The translations under genes and the position numbers were made by a program. A stretch of DNA of 64,000 bases from Roseomonas sp. CECT 9278 (lineage in GTDB: Bacteria > Pseudomonadota > Alphaproteobacteria > Acetobacterales > Acetobacteraceae): assembly GCF_918698155.1 (NCBI RefSeq), contig NZ_CAKKLX010000009.1, forward strand, positions 81,054 through 145,053, given 5' to 3'. Below the pieces are notes generated by a model. The model saw only the letters and a list, made by a program, of their open reading frames with translations, ran no database searches and was not told the DNA's origin. This document shows, piece by piece, positions 11,269-21,027 of the stretch. Positions within the stretch are counted from its first letter, which is position 1. Each line of letters begins with the position of its first letter.

Positions 11269-12405
11269 ATGCCCTGGGCGCTGCTGGCCGCAGCGTGCCT
11301 GGGCATGTTCGCCGCGTCATCGAGCGGCACGACGCGCGCGCCCTTCCTGATCGACATGGCGCGCGACCTCTCCACCAGCCTGCCGATGGTGGCGAACCTG
11401 ATGGCACTGACGTCGATCGCCTGGGGCATCACGTCGCTGGTGGCGGGCGCGGCATCGGATCGCTGGGGGCGCAGGCCCTTCCTGGTCGGCGGGCCGATCG
11501 GGCTTGCGCTGTGCCTGGCCGGCGTGGCGGCGGCGCCGGACTACCTGGCGATGGTGCTGGCCGTCTCGCTCGCGGGGGCCTTCGCGGGTGGCTACACTGG
11601 CGTGGTGATGACCGAGGCCTCGGCACGCACGGTGGACCGCCAGCGCGGGCGCGCGCTGGGCTGGGTGATGTCGGGACAGTCGCTGTCGCTGCTGGTGGGC
11701 GTGCCGTTGGCGGCCTGGGCGGGCAGCTTCATCGGCTGGCGCGGCGTCAGCCTGGGTGTCGGCGCGATCGCGCTGCTGGCGGCGGTGGGGCTGTTCGCGA
11801 CAACGCTGCGCCCTGTTGCCGTGCGCGCTGCCTCTGCCGCGCGGCCCAGCCTGCGTGGCGCCATGACCGGCCCGGTGCTGCGCCTGCTCGCGATGGGGGT
11901 GGCGGAACGCGTCTGCTACGGCGTCTCGGTGGTGTATTTCGCGACCTTCCTGCAGGTCTCCTATCGGCTGACGCCGGCGGGTGTCGCGATCCCGCTGGCG
12001 GTGATCGCGCTGGGCAATATTCTCGGCACCGTCGTGGGCGGGCAGATGGCGGACCGGCTGCCGAACCGGCTGCATGTGTTCGCCGGCGCCATGGTCGGGT
12101 CCGCGCTGCTGGCGCTGGTGCTCTACGCCTGGACGCCGGGGCTGTTCGCGACCGTCGCGATGGGCTTCGCCTACATCTTCGTCAACGCCATCGCGCGGCC
12201 GTCGCTGATGGCGGCACTGGCGAATGTGCCCGACGAGGTGCGTGGCACGGTGCTTGGGCTGAACGTCACCTCGGCGAGCTTCGGCTGGCTGGGTGCGGCG
12301 GCGATCGGCGGCTGGGTGATGGTGAACTTCGGTTTCGCGGGCTTCGGGCCGCTGGCGGCGGTCTCGGCGCTGATCGGCGCGGCCCTGGCGCTGGCGCGTC
12401 GGTGA
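11269..12405 (+). CDS. Major facilitator superfamily transporter
   Basis: A 378-residue protein with about 12 hydrophobic segments. It has the MFS loop motif DRWGRRPFL between helices 2 and 3 and a related DRLPNRL in the second half, so it is a complete two-bundle carrier of the inner membrane. The start is placed at 11269 (MPWALLAAACLGMF), where the first helix begins, 17 bp after the aminotransferase. An upstream in-frame start would add hydrophilic residues overlapping the previous gene. It probably moves the substrate or product of the neighbouring catabolic enzymes; direction and ligand are unknown. Confidence 0.88.
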   Translation: MPWALLAAACLGMFAASSSGTTRAPFLIDMARDLSTSLPMVANLMALTSIAWGITSLVAGAASDRWGRRPFLVGGPIGLALCLAGVAAAPDYLAMVLAVSLAGAFAGGYTGVVMTEASARTVDRQRGRALGWVMSGQSLSLLVGVPLAAWAGSFIGWRGVSLGVGAIALLAAVGLFATTLRPVAVRAASAARPSLRGAMTGPVLRLLAMGVAERVCYGVSVVYFATFLQVSYRLTPAGVAIPLAVIALGNILGTVVGGQMADRLPNRLHVFAGAMVGSALLALVLYAWTPGLFATVAMGFAYIFVNAIARPSLMAALANVPDEVRGTVLGLNVTSASFGWLGAAAIGGWVMVNFGFAGFGPLAAVSALIGAALALARR

Positions 12406-12448
12406 GCGGGGGTTGCGTAAACCGCGTGGCGCGGGAACCATTCTGCCC

Positions 12449-14095
12449 ATGACCGACGCATTCGATCCCATCAGCCTCGAAATCCATTGGTCGCGGTTGA
12501 TCTCCATCGCCGACGAGGCCGCGACCGGGCTGCTGCGCACCGCCTTCTCCACCATCGTGCGCGAATCGAACGACTTCGCCACGGTGCTGATGGACCGCAA
12601 CGGCGACAGCGTGTCCGAGAATACCGGCGGCATCGCGTCCTTCTCCTGCATCCTGCCCAAGACCACGAAGCACTTCCTGGAACGCTTCCCGGCCGAGACC
12701 TGGCGGCCGGGCGATTGCGTCATCACCAACGACCCCTGGCTCGCCACCGGCCACCTGCCGGACTTCACCGCGGTCACGCCCATTTTCCATCGCGCCGCGC
12801 TGGTCGGCTTCGCCGGATCCATTGCGCATTCGCCCGATGTCGGCGGATCGCTGTGGTCGGCCGATTGCCGCGAGTTGTTCGAGGAAGGCATCCGCATCCC
12901 GCCGCTGCGCCTGTATCGCGAGGGCACGCGCAACGGCGACCTGGTGGATGTGCTGCTGTCCAACGTGCGCGTCCCACGCCAGGTGATGGGCGACCTGGAG
13001 GCGCAGGTCGTCGCCAACCAGGTCTGCGCGCAGGGCGTGGCGGAGTTCCTGTCCGACACCGGCCTGCCGGATTTGCAGGGATTGTCGCGGGCGCTGTCCA
13101 CCCGCACCGATGCGGCGATGCGCCGCGCCATCGCGGCACTGCCCGACGGCACCTGGCGCAGCACGCTGGAAGCCGATGGCTTCGACGAGGCGATCACGCG
13201 CATCGAGTGCGAGGTCACCATCCGCGGCGACACCATGCACATCGACTATGCCGGCACCTCGCCGCAGGTCGATCGCGGCATCAACTGCGTGATGAACTAC
13301 ACGCATGCCTATTCGGTCTATCCGGTGAAATGCGCGCTGGATCCCTTCACGCCGCGCAACGAGGGTTCCTACCAGGCGGTCACCGTCAGCGCGCCCGACG
13401 GCAGCATCCTGAACCCACGCTTTCCTGCTCCGTGTTCGGCACGGCAGCTCACGGGCCATCTGCTGGCGGGTGCCATCTACAAGGCGCTGGCGCCGGTGAT
13501 GCCAGACAGGATCATCGGCGAATGCGGCGGCGCGCCGACCATGCGCGCGCTGTTCAGCGGGCATGACCGCGAGGGCGACCGGTTCTCGCAGGTGCTGTTC
13601 GCCAGTGGTGGCATGGGTGCGTCGCCGCATCGCGACGGGCTGCCGACCACGGCCTTCCCAACGAATGTCGGCGCCGGGTCGATCGAGGCGTATGAATCCG
13701 TCGCACCGCTGGTGGTGTGGAAGAAGCAGCTGCTGCCGGATTCCGGCGGCGCCGGGCAGTTCCGAGGCGGGCTCGGGCAGGATGTCGAGATCGAGGTCCG
13801 CGCACCGGATGCCGTGCGGCTGTCGCTGCTGTCGGATCGGCGGGACCATCCGGCGCAAGGCGTGCTCGGTGGTGGGGCGGGGGCTTCGGCGGTGATCGAA
13901 CTCGCGGACGGCACGCGGCCGCATCCGAAATCGCGCACGACGGTCGCGGCGGGTGCGCGGCTGCGGATGCACTATGCCGGGGGCGGCGGCTACGGCGACC
14001 CGAAGGACCGCGACCCGGCCGCGCTCGCCGAGGATATCCGCAATGGCTATGTCACGCCCGAGGGCGCAGCGCGCGACTACGGGGTGAAGGCATGA
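12449..14095 (+). CDS. hyuB: Hydantoinase B/oxoprolinase family protein (HyuB)
   Basis: A 548-residue protein of the HyuB family, which with HyuA forms ATP-dependent N-methylhydantoinase, oxoprolinase or acetone-carboxylase-like enzymes. Family landmarks are the opening DPISLEIHWSRL, the segment DEAATGLLRTAFSTIVRESNDFA, ITNDPWLATGHLPDF, IAHSPDVGGS and the Gly-rich C-terminal GGGGYGDPKDRDP. It ends in an ATGA overlap with hyuA, implying translational coupling. The more common order is hyuA then hyuB; here it is reversed. The substrate cannot be assigned. Confidence 0.92.
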   Translation: MTDAFDPISLEIHWSRLISIADEAATGLLRTAFSTIVRESNDFATVLMDRNGDSVSENTGGIASFSCILPKTTKHFLERFPAETWRPGDCVITNDPWLATGHLPDFTAVTPIFHRAALVGFAGSIAHSPDVGGSLWSADCRELFEEGIRIPPLRLYREGTRNGDLVDVLLSNVRVPRQVMGDLEAQVVANQVCAQGVAEFLSDTGLPDLQGLSRALSTRTDAAMRRAIAALPDGTWRSTLEADGFDEAITRIECEVTIRGDTMHIDYAGTSPQVDRGINCVMNYTHAYSVYPVKCALDPFTPRNEGSYQAVTVSAPDGSILNPRFPAPCSARQLTGHLLAGAIYKALAPVMPDRIIGECGGAPTMRALFSGHDREGDRFSQVLFASGGMGASPHRDGLPTTAFPTNVGAGSIEAYESVAPLVVWKKQLLPDSGGAGQFRGGLGQDVEIEVRAPDAVRLSLLSDRRDHPAQGVLGGGAGASAVIELADGTRPHPKSRTTVAAGARLRMHYAGGGGYGDPKDRDPAALAEDIRNGYVTPEGAARDYGVKA

Positions 14096-16194
14096 CCGCG
14101 ACGGCACGCATCGGCGTCGATGTCGGCGGCACCTTCACCGATTTCGTGCTGCACGACCCCACGCGCAATCTGGTCGCCACCGGGAAGCGGCTGACCACGC
14201 CGGATGATCCGTCCGAGGCCATCATCGCCGGCATTGCGCGGCTGCTGGAGGAAACCGGCCTGCCGCCCGTAGCCCTTCATTCGGTGGTGCACGGCACGAC
14301 GCTGGTCACCAACACCATCATCGAGCGCACCGGCTGCAAGGTCGGCCTGCTGACCACCGAGGGCTTCCGCGATTCCATCGAGATCGGCAAGGAAACCCGC
14401 TACGACCTGTATGACCTGTTCCTCGAACCCGCGCCCACGCTGGTGCCGCGCGCGCTGCGCCTGGAAGTGCCGGGGCGGCTCGATGTGCATGGGGAGGAAC
14501 TGAAGCCGCTCGATGAAGCCGCCGTGCGCCGCCAGGCCGATGCGCTGGTCGCCGAAGGTGTCGAGGCCATCGCCATCGGCTTCATGCATGCCTGGCGCGA
14601 CCCGCGGCACGAACGCCGGGCGGCGGAGATCGTGCGCGCGGCGCATCCGGGCATTGCCATCACGCTGTCGTCGTCGGTCGCACCCGAGATCCGCGAATTC
14701 GAACGCATCTCCACCGCCTGCGCGAACGCCTATGTGCAGCCGCGCATGCTGCGCTACCTCGACCGCCTGGAAGCACGGCTGGCCGAGATGGGTGTGGCCG
14801 GCGCGCTGTACGTCATGCTGTCGGGTGGCGGCATCGCCTCCGTGCAGGAAGCCAAGGACTACCCGATCCGCCTGATCGAATCCGGCCCGGCCGCGGGTGC
14901 CATGGCGGCGTCGTGGCTCGCGAGGCAATCCGGCCTGGATCACGTCGTGTCCTACGACATGGGCGGCACCACCGCGAAGATGTGCCTGATCGAGAACGGC
15001 GCACCCGACCGCAAGTTCGAGTTCGAAGCGGGGCGCGTGCGGCGCTTCCAGAAGGGGTCCGGCCTGCCGCTGAAGGTGTCGGTCGTCGACATGATCGAGA
15101 TCGGCGCCGGTGGTGGGTCCATCGCGCGGGTCGAGGAAGGCTCCGGCCTGATGAAGGTCGGCCCGCGCAGCGCCGGCGCGAAGCCCGGGCCGATCTGCTA
15201 CGGGCGCGGCGGCACGGAACCGACCGTGACCGATTCCGACCTGGTGCTCGGCCGGCTCGACCCGTCCTATTTCCTCGGCGGCGAGATGGCGCTCGACATC
15301 GATGCGGTGAAGCGCGCGGTGACCGACCGGCTCGCGACGTCGCTGAACGTCACGCCTGATGATGCCGCGCTCGGCATTCGCCGCATCGTGGACGAGACCA
15401 TGGCGGCGGCGACGCGCATGCACCTCGCCGAGAAGGGCCGCGACCCGCGCCGCTACACCCTCATCGCCTTCGGCGGCGCAGGTCCTGTCCATGCCTGCGA
15501 CCTCGCGCGGCTGCTCAAGATGCGGCGCGTGGTGGTGCCGCTCGGCGCGGGCGTGGCCTCCGCGCTGGGCTTCCTGGTGGCGCCGCCGGCGACCGACCTG
15601 GTGCGATCGCTGGTCGGGCGGATCGAGCGCATCGACTGGGCCAAGGTGGCGTCGCTGTATGCCGAGATGGCGGAGGAAGCGCGCGCGCTGCTGACCGGCG
15701 CCGGCGCCGATCCCGCGACCATCGCGTTCCGCCCGGCGGCCGACATGCGCTATGTCGGCCAGGGCTTCGAGATTCCGGTGCCGCTGCCGACGCTCACGCC
15801 GACCGTCGCCGACCTGCCGGCGATCCGCGACTCCTTCCTCGCGTCCTACCGCGAACGCTTCGGCCGCGCGCTGGATGAACTGCCGATCGAGGCGCTGACC
15901 TGGCGCCTCGCCGCGGCCGCACCGGGCCGCAACATCGACATGAAGGGCGCCAACATCATCGAGGGCCGCACCGCGCAGCGCGGCATGAGGCGTGCCCTGT
16001 TCGAACACCATGGCTGGCAGGATTGCGCCGTGATCGACCGCTACGCGCTGGCCCCCGGCGCGCGTTTTGCCGGCCCCGCGCTGGTGGAGGAACGCGAATC
16101 CACCTGCGCGATCCCGCCTGGCGCGACCGCGACGGTCGATGCCTTCCGCAACCTCGTCATCGATCTTCCGACCCCCCAGGAGGCTTCGCCATGA
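14092..16194 (+). CDS. hyuA: Hydantoinase A/oxoprolinase family protein (HyuA)
   Basis: A 700-residue ATP-binding partner of HyuB. The N-terminus carries the actin-like ATPase phosphate loop RIGVDVGGTFTDF. Further motifs are HGTTLVTNTIIERTG, SGPAAGAMAASWLA, DMGGTTAKMCLIENG, EIGAGGGSIA and the GPICYGRGGTEPTVTDSDLVLGR block, all typical of the family. The ATG overlaps the hyuB stop, and its own stop overlaps the ATG of the following binding protein. Together the pair probably performs an ATP-driven ring opening or carboxylation on an imported compound. Confidence 0.93.
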   Translation: MTATARIGVDVGGTFTDFVLHDPTRNLVATGKRLTTPDDPSEAIIAGIARLLEETGLPPVALHSVVHGTTLVTNTIIERTGCKVGLLTTEGFRDSIEIGKETRYDLYDLFLEPAPTLVPRALRLEVPGRLDVHGEELKPLDEAAVRRQADALVAEGVEAIAIGFMHAWRDPRHERRAAEIVRAAHPGIAITLSSSVAPEIREFERISTACANAYVQPRMLRYLDRLEARLAEMGVAGALYVMLSGGGIASVQEAKDYPIRLIESGPAAGAMAASWLARQSGLDHVVSYDMGGTTAKMCLIENGAPDRKFEFEAGRVRRFQKGSGLPLKVSVVDMIEIGAGGGSIARVEEGSGLMKVGPRSAGAKPGPICYGRGGTEPTVTDSDLVLGRLDPSYFLGGEMALDIDAVKRAVTDRLATSLNVTPDDAALGIRRIVDETMAAATRMHLAEKGRDPRRYTLIAFGGAGPVHACDLARLLKMRRVVVPLGAGVASALGFLVAPPATDLVRSLVGRIERIDWAKVASLYAEMAEEARALLTGAGADPATIAFRPAADMRYVGQGFEIPVPLPTLTPTVADLPAIRDSFLASYRERFGRALDELPIEALTWRLAAAAPGRNIDMKGANIIEGRTAQRGMRRALFEHHGWQDCAVIDRYALAPGARFAGPALVEERESTCAIPPGATATVDAFRNLVIDLPTPQEASP

Positions 16195-17171
16195 CCACGC
16201 TGCATCGCCGTTCGCTGCTGGCCGGCGCGTTCGCCCTGCCCGCCCTGCACGCCGCACATGCCCAGGCGCCCTGGCCGACGCGCCCGGTCACCATGGTGAA
16301 CCCGTGGCCCGCGGGCGGATCGTCCGACACCATGACGCGGCTCTTCGCGCAGCGCTTCGGCCAGGTGTTCGGCCAGACGTTCGTGGTCGAGAACCGCGCC
16401 GGCGCGTCGGGCACCATCGGCCACAATCACGTCGCGCAGCAGCGGCCGGATGGATATACGCTGCTGTTCGCGACCAACAGCACCTATGCGATCGCGCCGC
16501 ATCTGATCAGCCCGCTGCCCTACGACAATCGCGCGGCCTTCACCGGCATCTCGCTGGTGGCGCGCACGGCGCAGTCGGTCTGCGTGCACCCGTCCGTGCC
16601 GGTGAACACGATCCAGGACTTCCTCGCCTATGTCCGCGCACGGCCGGGCGAGGTGAATTTCTCCTCCGCCGGCATCGGCGCCACCAGCCACCTGGCGACG
16701 GAACTGCTGATGGCGGCGGCGGGGCTGAACATGGTGCACGTGCCCTATCGCGGCGGCGCGCCATCCGCGCAGGCGGTGATCGCCGGCGAGACGAAGATGT
16801 CCTTCATCGACGCCATCACCGCGCTGCCGCATCGCGCCGCCGGCACGCTGAAGCTGCTGGCCGTGAGCACCGCCACGCGATCGCCGCTCGCGCAGGATGT
16901 ACCCACGCTGCAGGAAGCGGGCGTAGCGGGTTTCGAATCCTCGACCGACATGGCGCTGATGGCGCCGGCCAACCTGCCGGAACCCATCGCCACGCGGCTG
17001 TCGCAGGCGGTGCGCGCGGCGGTGACGGATGCGGCCTTCCGCCAGCAAATCATCGCGCAGGGCGCCGATCCGGTCGGCAGCAGCCCGGCGGAATTCGCCG
17101 CCTACTGGACCGCGGAATCGGAGAAATGGGGCGGGCTGATTCGCGCCCGTGGCATTCGCATGCCGGGCTGA
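16191..17171 (+). CDS. Bug/TctC-family tripartite tricarboxylate binding protein
   Basis: A 326-residue periplasmic receptor. An export signal (MTTLHRRSLLAGAF to about HAAHAQA) is followed by the family opening WPTRPVTMVNPWPAGGSSDTMTR. Further family landmarks are VVENRAGASGTIG, HVPYRGGAPSAQ and DVPTLQEAGVAGFESS. Such receptors capture carboxylates or related anions for TctAB permeases, but no tctA or tctB is present in the window. It is coupled to hyuA by an ATGA overlap with CAGGAGG at 16178-16184 upstream, so the ligand is probably the HyuAB substrate or a relative. Confidence 0.92.
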   Translation: MTTLHRRSLLAGAFALPALHAAHAQAPWPTRPVTMVNPWPAGGSSDTMTRLFAQRFGQVFGQTFVVENRAGASGTIGHNHVAQQRPDGYTLLFATNSTYAIAPHLISPLPYDNRAAFTGISLVARTAQSVCVHPSVPVNTIQDFLAYVRARPGEVNFSSAGIGATSHLATELLMAAAGLNMVHVPYRGGAPSAQAVIAGETKMSFIDAITALPHRAAGTLKLLAVSTATRSPLAQDVPTLQEAGVAGFESSTDMALMAPANLPEPIATRLSQAVRAAVTDAAFRQQIIAQGADPVGSSPAEFAAYWTAESEKWGGLIRARGIRMPG

Positions 17172-17777
17172 TCAGCGGGCCGGCGGAACGGTCTGCGCGA
17201 CGCTTGGGCGCGTCTGCGCGGCATCGAACAGCGCGGCAAGCGCGGGGCGCGCCAGTCGCCACGCGAAGACCGTGTGGCGACGTTCGCAATAGCCCAGCAG
17301 CGCGACCAGCGCGAACCACGCCGCGTCGCGCGCCGCGAAGGCGCCGGTCGCGACATCGCGCTCCAGCGCATCGGCCACGCGCACCGCGCGCAGCGCCTCC
17401 AGTGCGATGACGCCGGGCGAGCGCTCATGCTCCGGGCGCCGCAATTCACGGTTCCACACCGCGATGCCGTCCATCATGCCGAGCACGCGCCCGTACCCGG
17501 CCAGCGCGCGCGGGCGGTCCGCGCCAGGCAGCAGCCGCTGCCCTTGCGGCACCAGTGAATCCAGCACCATCAGCACCGGGGTGGTCTCGGTGATGGTGGT
17601 ACCATCCGCCAGCACCAGCGAGGGCACGCGCCCCACCGGGTTGTGCGGCAGCAGCACCGAGGCCGGGTCGCGCAACGTCGCTTCCTCGACCGCGACGCGG
17701 TCCTGCAGGCCGAGCTCGATCACCGCCATCCGGGCGATGCGGGCATAGGGGGAACCGGGCGCGTGGTACAGTTTCAT
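17172..17777 (-). CDS. Glutathione S-transferase family protein
   Basis: A 201-residue protein with an N-terminal thioredoxin-like GST domain: MKLYHAPGSPYARIARM contains a Ser/Tyr pair in the usual active-site region. NPVGRVPSLVLADGTTITET is the glutathione-binding cis-Pro loop followed by the glutamyl-binding motif. A helical C-terminal domain follows. It is probably a cytosolic detoxification or glutathione-conjugating enzyme. It is transcribed against the preceding Bug gene and ends directly at its stop. The precise class is not assignable. Confidence 0.88.
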   Translation of the reverse strand: MKLYHAPGSPYARIARMAVIELGLQDRVAVEEATLRDPASVLLPHNPVGRVPSLVLADGTTITETTPVLMVLDSLVPQGQRLLPGADRPRALAGYGRVLGMMDGIAVWNRELRRPEHERSPGVIALEALRAVRVADALERDVATGAFAARDAAWFALVALLGYCERRHTVFAWRLARPALAALFDAAQTRPSVAQTVPPAR

Positions 17778-17828
17778 GGCGCCACGCTACCACCGCGGAT
17801 TGACGCCGCCAGCCCACTGCGCGAATCC

Positions 17829-18260
17829 ATGCGCATGACCGACACGCCCTTCGACCCCGCTGCCCATGGCTGGAAGATCCTCAACTGGCACGATGAAGGG
17901 TTCCCGACCCTGGTCGGCCCGTTCTGGTCCAGGAAGTCCGATGGCGGATGGTCCTATGGCCTGGTGGCCGAACCGCGCCACGGCAACGCGCATGGCATCA
18001 TCCATGGCGGCATGCTGGTCACCTTCCTCGACCAGATCCTGGGCGTGACGTGCTGGGAAGCTGCGGCGCGCGGGCCGGTGGTGACCATCCAGCTCAACAC
18101 GCATTTCGTCTCGGGCGCGCGCGCCGGCGAATTCCTGGAAGCCCGCGCGGAGGCCGTGCGCGCCACGCGATCCGTGGTGTTCGTGCGCGGCCAGATCACG
18201 GTGGGCGATCGCATCGTCGCCACCGCTGATGGCGTGTGGAAGCGGCTGGGCGCGCCCTAG
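17829..18260 (+). CDS. PaaI-like hotdog-fold thioesterase
   Basis: A 143-residue protein; ATG 17829 is used, and 17835 is an alternative two codons later. It shows the hotdog-thioesterase core [15 protein letters not shown], where the Gly-Gly pair and Asp region match PaaI-type acyl-CoA thioesterases, followed by [24 protein letters not shown] and a central beta-sheet. It probably hydrolyses an acyl- or aroyl-CoA. It is followed 46 bp later by a thiolase, consistent with acyl-CoA metabolism. The acyl substrate is unknown. Confidence 0.85.
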   Translation: MRMTDTPFDPAAHGWKILNWHDEGFPTLVGPFWSRKSDGGWSYGLVAEPRHGNAHGIIHGGMLVTFLDQILGVTCWEAAARGPVVTIQLNTHFVSGARAGEFLEARAEAVRATRSVVFVRGQITVGDRIVATADGVWKRLGAP

Positions 18261-18306
18261 CCGGTTGCGCTACCCTCGGCGCAACGCCCAGGGGAGGGAA
18301 GCGCCA

Positions 18307-19509
18307 ATGCGCAGCGCCGTCATCGTCTCGACCGCCCGCACGCCGATCGGGCGTGCCTATCGCGGGGCCTTCAACGACACCAACGCGCAGACGCTGGGCG
18401 GGCACGCGGTGCGCGCCGCCGTCGAACGCGCGCGGCTCGACCCGGCGGAGGTCGAGGACGTCATCATGGGCGCGGCGCTCCAGCAGGGCTGCCAGGGGTC
18501 GAATGTCGGGCGCCAGGTCGCGCTGGCGGCGGGGCTGCCGGACTCCGTGCCGGGCATGTCGCTGGATCGGCAATGTTCCTCCGGCCTCATGGCGATCGCG
18601 ACCGCAGCGAAGCAGATCCTGCACGACGGGATGCAGGTCGCGGTCGGCGGCGGGCTGGAATCCATCTCGCTCGTGCAGAACGACAAGGCCAACTGGTTCC
18701 GCCGCGCGGATCCCGCGCTGATGGAGCGCGTGCCCGCGCTGTACATGTCGATGCTGGAGACCGCCGAGATCGTCGCCGACCGCTATGGCGTGTCGCGCGA
18801 CGCGCAGGACGACTACGCCTTCGCCAGCCAGATGCGCACGGCGGCCGCCCAGGCGCGCGGCGCCTTCGACGACGAGATCGTGCCCTTGCCCAGCGTGATG
18901 AAGCTGGTGAATCGCGAGACCGGCGAGAGCAAGGACGTGCCCACCACGCTGGCCCGCGACGAGGGCAACCGCGCCGACACGACGCTGGAGGGCCTGAAGT
19001 CGCTGAAGCCGGTGTTCAAGGACGGCATGGTGGTGAAGGAGGGCCGCTTCATCACCGCCGGCAATGCCAGCCAGCTCAGCGATGGCGCATCGGCTGCCGT
19101 GCTGATGGAGGAAGCCGAGGCATCGCGCCGCGGCCTGCATCCGCTCGGCATCTATCGCGGCATGGCGGTGGCGGGCTGCGATCCGGGCGAGATGGGCATC
19201 GGCCCGGTCTTCGCCGTGCCGAAGCTGCTGGCGCAGCATGGCTTGAAGATCGACGACATCGGCCTGTGGGAATTGAACGAGGCCTTCGCCTGCCAGGTGA
19301 TTTTCTGCCGCGACCGCCTGGGCATTCCGCAGGAACGCCTGAACGTGGATGGTGGCGCGATCTCGATCGGCCATCCCTATGGCATGTCGGGCGCGCGCAT
19401 GGCGGGGCATGCGCTGATCGAAGGCAAGCGTCGTGGCGCGAAGTACGTGGTGGTGACGATGTGCGTCGGCGGCGGCCAGGGTGCCGCCGGCTTGTTCGAG
19501 GTGGCGTGA
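18307..19509 (+). CDS. Acetyl-CoA acyltransferase (thiolase)
   Basis: A 400-residue thiolase, of normal length. It begins [19 protein letters not shown]. The nucleophile is the Cys in [13 protein letters not shown] (about residue 87), and the C-terminal catalytic residues lie in [11 protein letters not shown] and in [11 protein letters not shown]. The enzyme condenses or cleaves acyl-CoA and acetyl-CoA. GGGGAGGG at 18291-18298 is the ribosome-binding site. Degradative and biosynthetic types cannot be separated from sequence alone, although the neighbouring thioesterase and Bug/dehydratase operon suggest catabolism. Confidence 0.93.
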   Translation: MRSAVIVSTARTPIGRAYRGAFNDTNAQTLGGHAVRAAVERARLDPAEVEDVIMGAALQQGCQGSNVGRQVALAAGLPDSVPGMSLDRQCSSGLMAIATAAKQILHDGMQVAVGGGLESISLVQNDKANWFRRADPALMERVPALYMSMLETAEIVADRYGVSRDAQDDYAFASQMRTAAAQARGAFDDEIVPLPSVMKLVNRETGESKDVPTTLARDEGNRADTTLEGLKSLKPVFKDGMVVKEGRFITAGNASQLSDGASAAVLMEEAEASRRGLHPLGIYRGMAVAGCDPGEMGIGPVFAVPKLLAQHGLKIDDIGLWELNEAFACQVIFCRDRLGIPQERLNVDGGAISIGHPYGMSGARMAGHALIEGKRRGAKYVVVTMCVGGGQGAAGLFEVA

Positions 19510-19510
19510 G

Positions 19511-20488
19511 CTATTCCAGCCGGATGTTGCCGAGCTGCACGGCGCGCCGGTTGGTCTCGGTTTCCTCGCGGATCACCGCGGCGTAGCGCGCCGGGGTGAT
19601 CTGCGCGGCGGGCGGGATCGCGGCGCCGAGGCCGAGCAGCCGCTGGCGGATCGTCGCGTCGCCCATGGCGGCGACCAGCGCCTCGCGCCAGCGTCCGATG
19701 ATGGCGTCGGGCGTGGCCGCGGGCGCGAGCAGGCCGAGCGTGGTGCTCAGTTCCGGCTCGACGATCCCGGCCTCGCGCAGCGTCGGCACATCGGGCAGCA
19801 GCGGCGACCGCGCGGCGGAAGCGATGGCGAGGATGCGCGCGCGCCCGTCGGCCTGCAGCGGCAGAGCGCTGGAGAGCTGGTCGAACACCACCGGGATCGT
19901 GCCGGCGATCAGGTCGGAATGCGCCGGGCCGGTGCCGCGATAGGGCACATGCACGATGCCCGCGCCGGTGGCGGCGTTGAACATCTCGATCGCCAGGTGC
20001 GCGCCGGAACCGATGCCGGCGCTGCCGGCCGACAATGCCCCCGGCCGCGCCTTCGCCTGCGCCACGAAATCCGCCAGGTCGCGCACCGCCATCTGCCTGC
20101 CGACCATCAACACGATCGGCACGCGATAGGCGATGCCGATCGGCGCCAGGTCGCGCAGCGGGTCATAGGGCAGCGAGGCCATCGCGACGGGAAACAGCGA
20201 CAGCGGCCCGGTCGATCCGAGCAGCACCAGCGTGCCGTCCGGCCGCGCGCGCGCCACCGCTTCCGTGCCGACGATGCCGCCGGCGCCGCCGCGATTCTCG
20301 ATGATCACCGGCTGGCCGAGTGCCGCCTGCAACGCGGGTGCGAGCAGGCGCGCCGTGAAATCCACATTGCCGCCGGGCGGGAAGGGCACCAGCACGCGCA
20401 CCGGCCGGTCGGGGAAGGCCTGCGCGCGGGCGATGCCCGGTGCGGCCAGCGCGGCGGCGGCGAGCAGCAAGCGACGGGTCGGCATCAT
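19511..20488 (-). CDS. Bug/TctC-family tripartite tricarboxylate binding protein
   Basis: A 325-residue exported receptor. The signal peptide MMPTRRLLLAAAALAAPGIARA is followed by the mature start FPDRPVRVLVPFPPGGNVDFTAR. The family motifs VIENRGGAGGIVG, HVPYRGTGPAHSD and DVPTLREAGI are visible. It is the last gene of a reverse-strand operon and starts in an ATGA overlap with the LeuD-like gene. This suggests that the ligand is a hydroxy- or dicarboxylate handled by the dehydratase upstream. No TctA or TctB permease is encoded nearby. Confidence 0.91.
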   Translation of the reverse strand: MMPTRRLLLAAAALAAPGIARAQAFPDRPVRVLVPFPPGGNVDFTARLLAPALQAALGQPVIIENRGGAGGIVGTEAVARARPDGTLVLLGSTGPLSLFPVAMASLPYDPLRDLAPIGIAYRVPIVLMVGRQMAVRDLADFVAQAKARPGALSAGSAGIGSGAHLAIEMFNAATGAGIVHVPYRGTGPAHSDLIAGTIPVVFDQLSSALPLQADGRARILAIASAARSPLLPDVPTLREAGIVEPELSTTLGLLAPAATPDAIIGRWREALVAAMGDATIRQRLLGLGAAIPPAAQITPARYAAVIREETETNRRAVQLGNIRLE

Positions 20489-21027
20489 GCGGCGTCTCCC
20501 TGGCCTGGCGCGGCGGCGCGCCGCGCGGCGAATTCGCGTTCGAGCAGCGGGATCGTCCCGCCGGCCCGCCAGATCTGCACCATGCGTTCGGAGAAGGGCT
20601 TCGAACGCAGCAGCGCGCCCGACGCCAGCGTGACCTCGCCCGTGGCGGGATCGGCGCCGATGATGTCGCCGTCCTGCACCGCGGCGGCGATGCCAGGGCA
20701 GATCATCACCGGCAAGCCATTGTTCAGCGCGCGACGCAGGAAGCCGGAATCACAGGATTCCACGACCACCACGGCGATGCCGCTGGCGCGGATCGCGACC
20801 GAGACCTCGACATGGTTGTGATGCGCGAAGTTGCGGCCGCCCACCACGATGTCGCCGGGCCGCACCTGCGCGGGAAAGTCCGGGCGCAGGTGGCGGAAGC
20901 ACATGGCGCGCAGCGCGTCCTCGTCGAACTCCTTGCCGAAGCTGTCGCGGATGATGGCGAATTCGATGATGCCGTCATCGCCGGAGACATCGTCGCCGAA
21001 CACCCAGGCGCGGCCGCGCGGGGTCAT
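20485..21027 (-). CDS. Aconitase/IPM dehydratase-type small subunit (LeuD-like)
   Basis: A 180-residue swivel-domain subunit of a hydro-lyase. The N-terminal part resembles LeuD: RAWVFGDDVSGDDGI, then the glycine/asparagine-rich substrate loop VVGGRNFAHHNHVEVSVA (compare the G-x-N-F-G-x-G-S-S-R-E loop of LeuD). The barrel segment ASGIAVVVVESCDSGFLRRALNNGLPVM follows. It overlaps the large-subunit gene (ATGA) and the Bug receptor gene (ATGA), so it is translationally coupled to both. It is probably a specialised catabolic dehydratase rather than the leucine enzyme, since the large subunit lacks one canonical motif. Confidence 0.85.
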   Translation of the reverse strand: MTPRGRAWVFGDDVSGDDGIIEFAIIRDSFGKEFDEDALRAMCFRHLRPDFPAQVRPGDIVVGGRNFAHHNHVEVSVAIRASGIAVVVVESCDSGFLRRALNNGLPVMICPGIAAAVQDGDIIGADPATGEVTLASGALLRSKPFSERMVQIWRAGGTIPLLEREFAARRAAAPGQGDAA

